From Rebecca billardiae RCC1528 (taxonomy: Eukaryota > Haptophyta): a stretch of 64,000 nt of DNA. Below are positions 54,460 through 64,000 of this stretch, piece after piece. How positions within the stretch are numbered: position 1 is the stretch's first letter; every line of letters starts with the position of its first letter. Made by a program: the position numbers and the translations under genes. The notes under the pieces are model-generated. The model was given only the letters and a program-made list of their open reading frames with translations. It was not told the origin of the DNA and made no database searches. The stretch spans positions 682,001-746,000 of the forward strand of contig OZ251235.1 of assembly GCA_965240325.2 (NCBI GenBank), read 5' to 3'.

Positions 54460-56999
54460 ATGTCGAACGACGCCTCGCCGGCCGCCGCCGCCGCCGAGCA
54501 GTCCGACACCCACGCGGCGATTGGCGCCGAGTGCATGCGCGGCGAGCAGACGCTCGACGAGATCTCGCAGCGGCTGTACAGCATCAAGCCGATGATCGAC
54601 CTGCCGGCCGTGAGACACCAGGTGCGCGTCGAGACGCCCGCACTCCCCCCCCCCCCCGCGCAGCGCCCACCCCCGCGTCCCCACGCCCCGTCCGCCCCGG
54701 GCGCGCGGCGGCGGCGCGCGCGTGCGCCCCACACGCGACCATGCATGTGGCGCGCGGCGCGGCCTGATGCGGGCGTCCCCCGCGCGCCGCGCGCGCGCGC
54801 GCACGCAGGTGCGCCGCGTGATCCACTTCGTCGCGCAGCACAACCACGACCTCCTCGACGGCCGGCACATGGACCAGATCGTGCTCGCTGGGCTGTACGG
54901 CATCTGCCGCATCCACCAGGCGGACGTCACCTTCAAGGACCTCGTGGAGGCGTACAAGCGGATGCCCTCGGCGTCGAAGGAGCTGTGGCTCAACGTGCCG
55001 CTGCTCGAGCCAGGCAGGACCGGGAACATCATCGCCTTCTACAACGAGGTCCGTGCGGCGCCCGCGCGCGCGCCGCTCGCGCCCGCCCCCGGCGCCGCGC
55101 GCGCGCGCGTCGACTCGCGCGACTCGGTGCGCGGCGCTCGGCCGTGACCGCCGCGCACGCTGACCGCCGCGCACGCGCGGCCGCCGCGCGCAGGTGTTTG
55201 TGCCCCGCTGCAAGGACTACCTCCACGGCATGAAGGACGCCACCATCCCCGGCGTGCCGCACTCGTACGCGCGCTATGTGGCGGAGAGCGCCGCGGCCGC
55301 GGCCGGCGGTGGCGCCGCGGCCGCGGCGGCCGCGGCGACGCTGACCAACAGCCCGGCGGGCTTCCGCCAGTCGAAGCGCGCGCGCACGGACGAGCGCAAG
55401 CCCGGGAGCGAGGCCGCCTCCGCCGGCGCCTCGGACGACGCCGAGATGCCGCCGCCCCACTCGCCTACGCGCAAGCCGCGCGTGGGCGTGCCACGCTCCC
55501 CGTTTGCTGAGTTCCCGGCGTCGCCCTTCAAGCGCAAGGCGGTCGTCTCGCCGCTGCGCGGCGCCGCGTCGCCCGCGCGGGTACGCGCGGCGAGAGGGGC
55601 GCGGGCGTGCGCGCCGTGGGCGCCGCGCCGGGCGGCGCCCGCCCGCCGCGCCGCGCCACACCGCCGCCGACCGCGCCGCCCGCGCCGCGCGCGCCGCCCC
55701 TCGCGACGCCCTTGCTGCGTGCGCGCGCGCGCGGCCTCGGCGCGCGCAGAGGCAGGTGCTCGCGAGCGGCCGCGGCGGCGGCGGGCCGCACGCGTCGCCC
55801 GCGCGCACGCAGCACGCCGCCCAGCTCCGCGGCTCGCACACGCCGCGCACCGCCTTCCTCCACTCCTTCGGCACGCTGGGCACGGCCTCGCCCGCGCCGT
55901 CCGCGCAGCAGGGCGCGTTCGACAGCATCAATGGCCGTCTCAAGGGCGAGGATGAGCCGGGGACGGCGGTGCCGAGGGTGCGCGCGCGGGGCCGCGCGGC
56001 AAGCGGGGAGCGTGGCGTGGGAGCGGGGCGCCGCCGCGCCGGCGGCGCAGCGCGCGTCGCGCGCGCTCGCCGCTGCAGCGGGCAGGCCTGCGGTGGGGCG
56101 ATACATACGGAGGGGTACCCACACTTAGCGGGAGGGGTACCCACACTTAGCGGGAGGGGTACCCACACACTTAGCGGAAGGGGTACCCGCACTTAGGGGC
56201 AGGGGTACGGGGTGGTACGGGGGGCTGCCCACACCGAGCAGCAGGGCGCGAGCAGCTGGTGGAGGCCAGGGGGGCTGCTGGCTGCGGCGTGCCCAGGGGC
56301 GCTCCCCCGCTCTCGCCCTCTGCCGCGCGATGCGTGTGCGGCCGCTCAGCACGCGCCGCCCCGCCTCTCCCGCGCCCGCGCGCCCGCGCGCCCTCGCAGG
56401 CGGCCTCGCGCCCGCTCGGCTATGACCGCGCGGGCGCCTCGGGCCTGGACGCGCTGGCCAACGGCTCGGGGCCTGCGGAGGGCTCGATCGCGGCGCCTCC
56501 GCGCACGCTCTCGCGGCCGCACGGCAACGCAGGCAGCTCGGCGCTGCTTGCCCTCGCGCAGGCCTCAGACTACAAGCGGATGCAGGCGGCCTCGGACGCG
56601 GCCGTCTCGGGCGCGCCACCCGCGACCCAGCCCGCGGCGCCGCCGGCGGAGACGGCGCAGCCCGCCCAGCCGCACGCTGCCGAGCCGGCCGCGCCCGCCG
56701 CCGTCTCCCAGGCCGCGCCGCCGCCGTCAGGCGTGTCGGCTGCTGCCGCCACGCCTCCTGTCTCGGTGGCCGGCGCACACAGCGCGGCGCAGTCCGCCGC
56801 CGCCACCGCCGCGTACGCCCCACCGCCCGTCCCCTCCGCCACCGCCGCCGAGCACACCACCGGCAGTGCGCACGCTGCCGCCTCGGCTGTGTCGCCCGAC
56901 CCGGCGGCCATCTCGTCGGCAGCGACCGCCGCGCACGGCGCGGTGGAGGGCGCGGCCGCGCAGGTGCCGCTCGAGGCGGAGGCGATGGCTGCGTCCTAG
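54460..56999 (+). CDS. RBR: Retinoblastoma-related protein lacking pocket A (five exons)
   Basis: Exons are 54460-54621, 54809-55048, 55194-55580, 55750-55977 and 56400-56999, all joined in phase 0, giving about 538 residues. Exon 2 and the start of exon 3 encode the core of Rb pocket B: HNHDLLDGRHMDQIVLAGLYGICRI, then TGNIIAFYNEVFVPRCKDYL. The YGIC(K/R) and FYNxVF residues that contact LxCxE partners are kept. Exon 3 has clustered CDK-type sites (SPTRK, SPFKRK, SPLRG), and exon 4 (TPRTAFLHSFGT...FDSINGRLK) resembles the RbC segment that binds E2F-DP. Rb proteins repress E2F-driven cell-cycle genes. Unusually, nothing like pocket A or the N-terminal domain precedes the first ATG. Upstream exons may be missed or truly absent. 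The last exon is Ala/Pro low complexity. Confidence 0.8.
56109..56216. repeat. 22-bp minisatellite in intron 4 of the Rb-related gene
   Basis: About five copies of a unit containing AGGGGTACCCACACTTAGCG start at 56111, 56133, 56155, 56179 and 56201, with small indels in the later copies. Confidence 0.85.
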
Positions 57000-57460
57000 A
57001 GGCTAGAGCGGCCCGCCTCGGCACGGTGGGCGCGCTGTCTGCCTGAGCGCGCGCGGACGCACACGGGTCCGCTGCACCCCCGCCGTGGCACTGCCCAGGC
57101 TGCCACCGGGCGCCGCAGCGCGCCAACGGTCGGCGAGCCGCGCAGGCAGCGGAGCAGCGGCCGAGGGGCCGCGCAGCTAGAGCGCAGAGGGGCGAGGGGC
57201 TCGGCCTGATCGCCTGCCGCGGTGCTATGCGCCTGCGGCTCGGGCTCGAGCGGGACACCGACAACGCTTTCAGGCCACGGCGGTCGGCGCACAGACTCCG
57301 CACAGTCGTCTGCCGCTGGCCACAGAGACTAGAGAGGCAGCATTGAGATGTCAGAACACGGCCCGGACCGAGCCACTCCGCACTCGCGACGGCGGTCGTG
57401 GCCCGGGACGACTATAATCTATATATATATACCGCGTTTTAAACAATTAAGTATATATAT
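57000..57460. other. Spacer; no gene seen
   Basis: 3' flank of the Rb-related gene, turning AT-rich with TATATATATA near 57420 and 57452 just before copy B of the dispersed element. Confidence 0.5.
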
Positions 57461-59598
57461 GACCGCGTTCCGCGGTCCTTCCGTAGAACCAACGCAGTTA
57501 GGGGCCCGCGGTGCACCCTCCGTCGGCTGCTCGGCTGCTCAATGTCGTAGCTGCTCAATGTCGTATGAAGATTTATAATGGGCCAGGCCCAGTGGCAGTG
57601 GCAGTCTGCGAGACGCGTCGCAAGTTGGCAGTCCAGCTTGCCCGCCGCGTGCGCCGCGGCCGCGATCTCGTCGCCGTCCATGTCCTCGAACAGCTTGGCG
57701 GCGTTGGCGATGCGTCGGGACTTGGCGCGCTCGTCCGATTTGTTCATCGCACCCGCCGCCGCGGCGCCGCCATCGTCCCGCTGCGTGCGCTTGCCGAGGC
57801 GGTTGGAGTTGCCGCGCATCGACCGCGAGCGCGCCGCGTGCGCGCATGCGCCGCCGCCCCGGTGCGCTCCGCTGCCAGCGCCTTGCGTACCTTACGGCGC
57901 CGAAAACGGATCCGGCGCTCAGCGTTGCGCAGCGCGCGTGTGTCCTGGTCGCACGCCTCGCACACGAGCAGCAGCGCCAGCGCCATCTGCGCGTCCTCGT
58001 CGACCTCGGCCGAGTGCAGCGTCACGGGCGCGCCGCCCGCGCGTGCCGCCATCTCCTCGCGCTGCAGCTGCTCTGCGATGGCGCGGTCGCTGCGCAGCTG
58101 CTCGGCCAGCGGGTCGGGCGCGGCGGAGCGCTGCTCGCGCAGGCGGAGCGCGGCGGCGGACGTACTCCTCCAGCGCGGCCTACTCGTCGTTCAGCGGCGC
58201 GCCGGGCCGGCAGCGCGCCCGTGATCGCCGACCGTCCGACCGAGAGCCGCGCGCGGCCATGTGTGCGCGCAGCTCCGCCGTCTCCTCCTACGAGAGCATG
58301 CCTGCGCGGCGGCGGCGGCGGCGCGGCCGGGGTAGCGCATGCGCGAGGTGCGTCAACAGTCAGCGCCGTACGGCTGGTCGGCGCGCCACGTGCCCGTCGC
58401 GCGCGCACGCGCGCGCGCGCGCCGCGCACAGAGCAGCGACGCCGGCAGCTGCAGGTTGTCAGGGGCCGCCACGCTCATCGTCGCGACGCGGAAGACGATC
58501 TTGAGCACGTGGGAGAACGGGCCCGACGCGTCCTTGCGCTGCACGAAGATCAGCTTCATCGGTGGCACCACCGCCGCCATCAGCTGGCCCCTTGTGCACC
58601 AGCTTGGCCAGGCGCGGCGAGCGACCACCTCCAGCGGCCAGGCGGAGTTGACCGCCTTGGCGACAGGGTCCACGCGCCACACCGTCTTGGTGCGCGAGTC
58701 CCACGCGCCCGGAAGCGACGCCTGCGTGGTCTGCGCGTCGGGCAGGTCGAGAAGATGCGCCTCACCATGATCAGGCTCAGCGCCTCGATCACCACCTGCT
58801 TCGCCGTGTCGATCATCTTGGCACGCCTTGCTCGCACACGGTCGCGTAGTGTCTTGCGCACGCAACTTATTGCCCACCACCTTGGTTAGCACGTGGCAGC
58901 GGCGGTCCTGGATGCGCTGATGCACCTGGCCCGAGAGCAGCGGGTTGTTGCAGCTCGGGCAGAACGCCCGCACCGCCATCTGCGGCGCCAGCACCTGCTC
59001 CTTCGCGTCGCGCAGTGTCGCAGTCGTCACGCCGCGGCCTGCGGTCCGCCGGTCCGCGCGTGCACGCGGTAGAGTTTCGCCCGGTGTCGTTTCAGAACGG
59101 CCCGATGTCGTGCGTCCCCAAGCGCATCAACGCGTTCCGCATGCCGAGCCGGTTCGCGTGCGCGTCCAGGAATCAGGATTTCTGATCTGTCTTGCGCGCC
59201 CGCGCCGCGTCGCCGGCGTTTGACTGCGGGTCGAGAGGTCCACTGGTCATCGACTCATCGCGGGGAGCGATCGCCGGACCGCCCAGTCCGGAGTGGATCA
59301 CTGTTGTCTGGTGCTGGGCGGAGTCCGGCCCCGGGCATTACCACAATGGCGCAGATTCGTTTACTGACAATGTGACGGCCGTCCAACGACATACGCGAAA
59401 TGACCCGGGCGCGGCCTTTTAAGCTTGGGATGGACAGCATTGTACCGCACCCCTCAAAATATCGAAAACTCACCCTCCAACAACCCTAAAAATCGTCCCC
59501 CGTCCCCTTTTCTTTGATCAAAAGATCTTTTTGACAACGTAGTGAGGGCCCCCGGTGGGGCTCCACGCTACGCGCTCCGCCCTGCACCGCGGGCCATT
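57461..59598 (-). mobile_element. Dispersed element, copy B (2.1 kb, inverted relative to copy A)
   Basis: The plus-strand left end (57461-57527, GACCGCGTTCCGCGGTCC and on to GCCCGCGGTGCACCCTCCGTCG) matches the reverse complement of 18133-18058. The right end (about 59450-59598) matches the reverse complement of 16421-16570 at roughly 80 percent by eye. The interior differs from copy A and contains a frame-broken ORF on the minus strand, which is the forward strand of the element. This looks like two members of one family with different interiors, one perhaps a remnant of an autonomous form. Confidence 0.55.
57560..59030 (-). pseudogene. Frame-broken ORF inside copy B
   Basis: From an ATG at 59030 the frame reads TTATLRDAKEQVLAPQ...FCPSCNNPLL (a CxxC pair). 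Near 58860 plausible protein jumps to another frame (AKMIDTAKQVVIEALSLIMVRRIF), and near 58740 it returns to the first (TKTVWRVDPVAKAVNSAWPL, PPMKLIFVQRKDASGPFSHVLKIVF). Further pieces in other frames follow at 58052-57744 (MALALLLVCEACDQDTRALRNAERRI) and 57819-57620 (SDERAKSRRIANAAKLFEDM). This is consistent with an old coding gene broken by indels, or with unplaced introns. I do not recognise the family; no transposase motif is visible. Confidence 0.45.
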
Positions 59599-61164
59599 AA
59601 GGCGCGGACGCATTCTATATGTGTCTGCTGCACTCTGAGCCTGACGCTTGCCCGTTGCATACCACGTCGTTATATATATATATAATGTCGTCTTTATATT
59701 CATCACAGATCACTCGCTGCCGCGGCCGAAATGCGCCCGGCCCATAGCTACGTATACGACAGGCAAATGGCCCATCAGCAAGATTCGGCCGCCCGAATCA
59801 TCGCGGGCGTAGTATAAGAATAAGCAGTCATAGAGATCTCACGCCGCCGGCGTGGCTAGTCTCGGTTTCTTAGCGCCGTTATATTCGCCATTCGGTAGAC
59901 ACCCCGAGCGCCTACGGAGAGTCTCAGGTTCACTTAGCTACGGGCCTAGGTCCGCCCGCCGCGCAGGCGCGGAGGGCGCACGGGGGGCAGAGCCCCCTGA
60001 CGCTGAGTCTTTAGGCCCGGCCGGCGAGTAGGCCGAAGAAAACTTTGGGCCATTTTGGAGTGTATCTGGCATGATGCTGCATGGATGCCGCGTTGCACTG
60101 GCCACAGGCCAGGAGTCAGTCAGGAGAAGTCGGGACTCGGCCTGTAGGCTGTACTCGTAGTCGGGCCGCGCGCCGCGTCCCACGGCCACAGGCACTGCGC
60201 CTGGCAGCGGCGGACCACGTCAGCTGCGACTCGACACGTAGTCCCTGTTTCTTAGTAGTGCATGTGACTATGCGTAAAGCGAACCAGCCGAACGCTCGTC
60301 TCACTCAATTTCTAGGCCAGATCAGCAGATAGCAAGCCCCAGTGTCTTAACGGGACAGCTGCTCCTTATTGCCCGCGATTGCCTGTAATAAATTATTTTG
60401 AGTTCATGAGTAGGTTAATGACGGGCCCGGAATTCGGAGTAAAAGGCGGCGTTTCGGCTTGCAGAATGCAGAGGCGCAGTGAGCAATATTTGAGACCGGA
60501 CGGCTGACGACGCCGACGACGCGTCCGGTCGCATGGGGTGGCACGCGCGCGAATCGACGCCAGATGCCGCTGAGATGGCTGATGGTGCGTCGGGATTCTG
60601 ACGCCGTCGGCGCAATAGAAATCGTATCAATTTCACATATGCAGGATATATATTGTGATGATTTGTGATGCGCCACTGCCAGGCCCAGGGCCAGGGCGCC
60701 GGTCCGCGGACCGGTTACGATACGGCTGACCACGGAGTCACCGTCTCACGTCTGACGGTCATCGATCGGACTGATAGTGAGTACCAGAGCAGAGGCAAGG
60801 CGCGCGGGGTCTGCGGACGACGGCGGCGAGGAGCTCGCTGATCTATATCGTCCATTCTAGCTATCGATCCTGGCAGATGATTCGTCACTCATCAGAGCAT
60901 TGGTGTTTGTCCCTGCTGCCCCTCATGTGCAGTATCCCGAGTCAGCGAGACCATTCCGTCGTCAGTCTTCGCCCGCGACTCGCGCGCGATCGCACAATGG
61001 GATCATCAGCATCACGTGACAGTCGCCTTCCCACCCTTGAACGGCCAACGGCCAACGGGCCCGCTCGGGCCGCGCTGCTCTGATGGGCCTTGCAAACGTT
61101 GGCTCACCCTCAGTCATTCAGCACGAAGGCGCCGATGGTCTGCCCCCTGCGTTGCGTTGTAGGC
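59599..61164. other. Gene-free spacer
   Basis: AT-richer DNA with a (TA)n tract at about 59671-59684 and the inverted copy of the 34024-34060 repeat beside it. No conserved frame or RNA gene was found. Confidence 0.55.
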
Positions 61165-62069
61165 TCACTGCCTCGTCCACCTGCAACCGCGTGGCGCAAG
61201 AGGTGCCGAGCGCGCGCGCTGGAGTGAGCGGCAAGGGGCCAGCGCGGGCGCGCCGCTGTCCGGTCGCTCGCTCGGGCGCAGCAGGCGCAGTGCGCGCACG
61301 CGTTCCCATCGGGGAAGGTGATCTTGCCGTTGCCCAGCACGGCGAGCAGGTCCTTGGGGCCTCCCTTTGACGAGAAGTCGATCTTCGCCTGCGTCCCCTC
61401 CACCTTCGCCGTGAGCTTCCACGTCGGCCCGTCCGGCTCGTCCTTCCCGACGATCGTCATCACGCCGTCCGCGCCCACGCTGATGTCCCGGAAGCCGCGC
61501 GGGTGGTTGGGGTCTGAGTACCGCCCGCCCCAGCCGGCGGTGGCGGGCGCGGCGACGAGCTTGATGTAGTCGTCGAAGGTCTCGGAGACCTCCTCCAGCT
61601 CGCGCTCCACCTTCCCGCCCGGGTACGTCGCCTTGGTCGTCTTGGAGACGTACGTGGAGAAGTCGTTGCTCTTGAGGGCCTGCCTGAGCTCGAGCAGGTG
61701 GCCTTGCATCAGCTGCGCCTGCGTGTACGCGTCGGAGCCCTGCTTCGCGGCGGCGAGCATGGACTTCTGCAGCGGGTCGAGGGTGGTGTCGAGGCCCTTC
61801 GTCACGAGCGAAGCCGCGCCCGCGCCCTGCGAGTGCACCGCCGCGCGGAGCTCCTTGGCGCGCGCGCCGAGTGCTTGGATGTCATCGATCGAAGCGCCCG
61901 CCGCAAACGCGCTCCGCGGGAGCGCAGCCGCGCCGAGGGCGGCGGCGAGGCCGAGGCCGGCCGAGCGGCGCGACAGCGTCGCGCCAGAGCGAGCGCACGT
62001 CGCCGGAGACCGCGCGTCGATGGGCGCGAGCGCCGCGCCGGCCGTGAGCAGCGCGGCCACGAACGTCAT
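61165..62069 (-). CDS. Thylakoid-lumen protein with bipartite plastid leader
   Basis: Exon 1 is 62069-61300, the intron 61299-61181 (GTGCGCGCA...TTGCAG, 119 nt), and exon 2 61180-61165, giving 261 residues. The terminal exon has only 16 nt and completes FPDGN-AWTRQ. MTFVAALLTAGAALA is a signal peptide, followed by a short transit segment. Then comes a twin-arginine lumen-targeting stretch, SRRSAGLGLAAALGAAALP, with cleavage likely at AFA/AG. The mature part has a helical N-terminal domain (LRAAVHSQGAGAASL...LQKSMLAAAKQGSDAY) and a beta-type C-terminal domain with YSDPNHPRGFRDISV, DEPDGPTWKLTAKVEG and FSSKGGPKDLLA, which I associate with conserved algal plastid proteins of unclear role. The helical part loosely recalls PsbQ-like lumen proteins, but that is not established. 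The leader supports a red-derived complex plastid. Confidence 0.8.
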
Positions 62070-62468
62070 GGCGGGCGTCTTCGCGCGATGATTGCGCACG
62101 GCCGCTCCTCACAAACTCCCGCGCGTTTTTTCTGCCGCGCTGCGCACCACTCGCGACGAAGATTTCGCAGCAGATTATATTGAAGCGCGCGCCCAGCTGC
62201 CCGCAACTGAAGCAGGTCATCTGCAAACAGACACCGCAGCACCGGACTCCTCCTCGTCGGGCCGGCCGCAACAGCAAACTGCGAAGAGCCCGGGCGCGAG
62301 GGCGGAAAAAAGCAGCCGAATCAGGGCCGACAGCCTGCACTCCTGCAGCAGTGCAGCAGCCGACGAGCTGCATCGCAAGCATCCAGCCACTCGGCTCGAC
62401 GTCCGCGCGGCGCGCGCAGCAGCGAGAGGGTGTGGGGCGCGTGACCCGGCCCGTGCCGCATCGTCACC
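62070..62468. promoter_or_regulatory. Divergent intergenic region
   Basis: About 400 bp separates the lumen protein gene (starts 62069, minus) and the C2 gene (starts 62469, plus) and presumably holds both promoters. No specific element can be named. Confidence 0.4.
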
Positions 62469-64000
62469 ATGCCCCCCCACTCGCCCGCGATGGGCCAGTC
62501 CGGCGGCGTCCCCGTCACCGAGATGCTCGTGATCGACGAGATTGCAACCTGGGTGTCTGAGCTCGTGACCGAGTCGCTCTGCACGTGGGTGCAGCACACG
62601 AACGCGGTGCACGCGGCGACCGGCGCGCCGGTGCACCACTCTGCCGGCCCGAAGCGCGCGAGCGACGCCCTCCGCCTCGCCGTCGCCGACCTCACCGCCT
62701 CGCTCGGCGCGTGGATGGACGGGCTGACCGAGCGGCGCAACGCGATGGCCGCGCGGTACGCGGACACGGTGAGCATCGAGAAGGCGCTGCGCGCGCACGG
62801 CACGCTGAGCGTGCACATCCGCTCCGCGAGCGGCATCACCACCGCCGACCCGCGCAAGCCGCCCGACACGTACGCAGACGTGATTGTACACGGCATGAAC
62901 AAGCGCACGCGCGCCGTGCACAAGACCAGCAGCCCGCAGTGGGACCAGGCGCTCACGTTCGAGGGGCAGCTCGCGCAGCTGATCGAGAAGCCAATGGCCG
63001 TTGGGGTGCGCGCGCGCGCGCGGCCGCGCGCGGCCGCCGCGCGCCACGCGCGCGCACGCGCGGGAGCGCGCGGCCGCGCTCACCGCGCGCGCTCGCTCGC
63101 GCGCCGCGCGCGCGCCGCCGCCGGCCGCGCACACGACAGGTGCGGCAGGAGGGCCCGGGCGCGGCGGTGCTGGGGCAGGTGATCCTGCACCTGTCCGACC
63201 TGCTGCGCGACCCGTCGGTGCTCAGCGCCTCGTGGGAGGACCTGCCGCTCTCGACGCGCGAGGGCCTCACGCGCGGCTCTCTGTCGATGGGCGTGTCGTT
63301 TCTGCCCGCGGCCCTCTCGGATGACGTGGTGCTGCGGCAGGCGGGCAAGCTGCGGCTGCGCATCGACCGCGCGTTCGACCTGCCGCTGCACGAGCTGCGC
63401 GAGCAGAACTGCATCATCCGCGTCACCGCCGCCGGCTCGCAGCGCCAGACCGCGCCCGTGCAGATCGACATCTCGAACGAACCCGCATGGTACCACGAGG
63501 CGCTTTCGTTTGAGGGGACCCTGGCGGACTTTGCGCTGGGCACGCTCGGCGTGGAGGTGCACGTGCAGGCGCCGGTGGGCGTGGCGCCGGACGACGACGA
63601 GGGGCTCATCATGCTCGCGGCGGGCACCTTCTCCCCGCCCTTCTCCGCGCCCGACCTCGAGCTGATGGCCACGGAGGTGCACGGCGTCCGCACCTCCGTG
63701 CCGCTGCGGCCGCGCGGCCGGGTGCTGCTCTCCTATGAGTGGACCGAGACGGCGCAGGTGCCGGTGGCGGAGGAGCTGCACCGCAAGTACCCGCTGCTGC
63801 GCCCCGCGCTGCGCATCCGGCAGCAGAAGCAAGAGGTGCCCATCGGTGCGCGCGCGCCGCGCGCCGCGCGCGCCGCGCACGCCGCGCCGCTCGCGCCACG
63901 CCGCCCGCCGCGCGTCTCACGCGCCGCGCCGCGCCGCCCGCCCCCGCCGTGCGCGCGTCGCGTCGCAGAGGTGCTGCTCGAGCACCCGTCTGGGCGCAGC
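62469..64000 (+). CDS. C2-domain protein, 5' part (runs off the window)
   Basis: Exon 1 is 62469-63005 (ATG in a CACCATGC context), the intron 63006-63139, exon 2 63140-63845, the intron 63846-63968, and exon 3 starts at 63969 and continues past the edge. All donors are GTGCGCG. After an N-terminal helical region there is a C2 domain from about residue 115: LSVHIRSASGI...DTYADVIVHG..KRTRAVHKTSSPQWDQALTFEG, with exon 2 completing it (VGVRQEGPGAAVLGQVILHLSDLL). A second C2-like domain is in exon 2 (KLRLRIDRAFDLPLHELREQ..., EPAWYHEALSFEGTLADF). C2 domains bind membranes, often through calcium; the DxD calcium ligands are only partly visible here. The overall family is unknown. Confidence 0.75.

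Overview
The window is nuclear DNA from a GC-rich eukaryotic microalga, most likely one with a red-derived complex plastid such as a haptophyte or pelagophyte; species cannot be fixed from sequence alone. Evidence: spliceosomal introns, a plastid-lumen protein with a bipartite leader (signal peptide followed by a twin-arginine segment), an Rb-family pocket protein, a HRD1-like RING ligase, a Ty1/copia retrotransposon and a eukaryotic SECIS element. Gene bodies are extremely GC-rich, with GCG/GCC/CGC codons and long antisense frames free of stops, while spacers are AT-richer and carry (TA)n tracts.

Layout: 1-14798 is a satellite array of about 70 monomers of 205-216 bp with higher-order structure, and it runs into the 5' side of an FkbM-type methyltransferase gene (14854-15654). 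A gene-poor stretch contains one copy of a dispersed element (16421-18133). A giant minus-strand gene of unknown function (18373-29879, about 3780 aa) faces away from a membrane RING-H2 ligase gene (31307-33037). A complete, apparently young copia retrotransposon occupies 34344-40448: identical 401-bp LTRs, 5-bp target duplication, gag, a textbook -1 frameshift site, and pol. Just beyond it on the minus strand lies an arsenite methyltransferase gene (41051-42257) with an in-frame TGA at a conserved arsenic-binding cysteine position and a form-II SECIS fold in its 3' flank (40746-40797).

Next come a 2-kb-codon unknown minus-strand gene (42852-48967), a divergent Venus-flytrap/cysteine-rich multi-membrane receptor-like gene (49493-53857), a short Rb-related gene that keeps pocket B and RbC but shows no pocket A (54460-56999), a second and inverted copy of the dispersed element with a frame-broken ORF (57461-59598), a thylakoid-lumen protein gene (61165-62069, minus) and a divergent C2-domain gene running off the right edge (62469-64000).

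The genes do not form a pathway; this is ordinary eukaryotic gene order with repeats between genes. The outstanding item is the predicted selenoprotein arsenite methyltransferase, possibly with a second selenocysteine at its C-terminus. Ten introns could be placed by joining conserved reading frames; eight have the unusual donor GTGCGCG and nearly all end in GCAG.
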